DNA from: Tetrastigma voinierianum
Taxonomy: Eukaryota; Streptophyta; Magnoliopsida; Vitales; Vitaceae
Direction: 5' to 3'
Assembly (NCBI GenBank): GCA_016808115.1
Contig: JAEQBH010004667.1
Location: 42,501-106,500, forward strand
Length of the DNA: 64,000 nt
The translations under genes and the position numbers were made by a program. The notes below the pieces were generated by a model. It made no database searches and was not told where the DNA came from. It worked only from the letters and a program-made list of their open reading frames with translations. Below, in pieces: positions 63,240-64,000 of the stretch. Each line of letters opens with the position of its first letter. Position 1 is the first letter of the stretch.

Positions 63240-63520
63240 CAAGGTTTCAACGCTAGAACCTTAAACCTTGTTGATGCAGGCTGAAAATTGGTCCAGCTCT
63301 TGAATCACTTATACAATTCAAAAACATATTAGTTCAACACTTGAACTAAAGTCCTTTATTCAACATTTGAACTAAAATTTGATTCAACTCTTGAACCTTA
63401 AAATGATTCAAAAACTTATTGTTCAACACTTGAATTATAATCCTTGTTCAACACTTGAACTACTCTGATTCAACACTTGAATCCAAAATTGATTCAACAC
63501 TTGAATCTTAACTCCTTTGA
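63240..63520. repeat. TTCAACACTTGAA motif array
   Basis: Repeated, partly palindromic word TTCAA-CAC-TTGAA (also TTCAACTCTTGAA, TTCAACATTTGAA) at roughly 25-45-bp spacing, each often followed by CTAAA, ATCC or CTTA. Confidence 0.85.
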
Positions 63521-63714
63521 GGAACACATTTTGTCCAAAATGTCTTGAAGGTAATTTTAACATGTATGTCGAAGTACAAGCATACAAAAATTTAAGATTG
63601 AACAATTCAATCTCATCTCGCATATATTTTCTCACTGATATTATTCATCAGAACCTAAAATAATGCAAGAACACTCAAGAAAATAGAAGACAAGAGGGTA
63701 TTGCATCCTTTTGA

Positions 63715-64000
63715 ACTAATCCACGCTACAGCGTGAAGGGATCCATGCTGTAGCGTGAAAATTCTGACATAATAGCATGAGAATTCTCACGCCATAGCCT
63801 GAGAATTCTCATGCCATAGCATGAGGGATCTCACACTTTAGCGTGAGACCCACTCACACCATAGCGTGAGGGATCTCACCCTTTGGCGTGAGACCCACTC
63901 ACGTCGTGGCGTGATGCAAATCACGCTATAGCGTGAGATGGCGTGATGCAAATCTCGCTATAGCATGAGAGATCTCACGCTACAGTGTGAGACCCACTCA
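63715..64000. repeat. TCACGCTATAGCGTGA palindromic array
   Basis: At least ten copies or variants of a 16-bp palindrome (for example ATCACGCTATAGCGTGAGA at 63927; CACGCTACAGCGTGA at 63722; CACGCCATAGCCTGA at 63789) occur with spacers GGGATC, GAGATC, AATTC and GACCCACTCA. The array continues beyond the window. Confidence 0.9.

Larger units (their letters stand above)
62793..64000. other. Flanking sequence older than Copia-2
   Basis: No protein motif is seen. AT-rich DNA is followed by two palindromic motif arrays that run to the window edge. By analogy with the LTR arrays in this window it may be U3 of another LTR, but no LTR end or TATA is visible inside the window. Confidence 0.45.

Noticed and set aside
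63715..64000. CRISPR-like or terminator-like palindromic repeats
   Set aside because: Spacers are themselves repeated words and the context is eukaryotic; best called a palindromic tandem array.

Overview
The window looks like plant nuclear heterochromatin, most likely from an angiosperm. It is AT-rich, carries long ATT and TA microsatellites, and consists almost entirely of LTR retrotransposons inserted into one another. I found no convincing host protein-coding gene, tRNA, rRNA or CRISPR array. Every coding trace is a broken gag, pol or env-like reading frame scattered over frames by stops and small indels. Family names (Ty1/copia, Ty3/gypsy Tekay/Del-like, Ty3/gypsy Athila/Tat-like) come from protein motifs read by eye and remembered family features, not from a database search.

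Layout. 1-2799: AT-rich sequence without genes, with microsatellites and a MITE-like hairpin. 2800-6945: Copia-1 (+), 5'-truncated, with pol remnant and 3' LTR, abutting the integrase of Tekay-1 (+, 6946-10936), of which only the pol end and 3' LTR remain. Tekay-1 abuts the reverse transcriptase of Copia-2 (-), whose pieces lie at 10937-11591, 14269-15534, 20441-21697 and 62637-62792. Copia-2 is cut by solo LTR A1 (11592-14268, TSD TGTTA) and by solo LTR A2 (about 15535-20440), which itself holds an inverted solo LTR A3 (about 17472-19378). The Copia-2 5' LTR is split by Athila-1 (+, 21698-62631), flanked by a perfect CCCAA duplication. Athila-1 has 5' LTR, gag, pol, a motif-rich spacer, an env-like region and a 3' LTR. 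Its env-like region is interrupted by Athila-2 (-, 32390-47305), and each Athila-2 LTR holds another solo LTR. The Athila-1 3' LTR is interrupted by Tekay-2 (+, 51994-61815), the only structurally complete Tekay element. 62793-64000 is older flanking sequence with two palindromic motif arrays.

The main points for a second look are: (1) the Athila-1 LTRs contain two copies of a primer-binding-site-like sequence inside the LTR, so the LTR boundary seems to have moved downstream past its own PBS; (2) several LTR families carry a private short-motif array just upstream of the TATA box, and in both Athila elements the same motif recurs in the spacer between pol and env; (3) the nesting gives a clear relative order of insertions. 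None of these is shown to be a functional system; they are structural observations on decayed elements.
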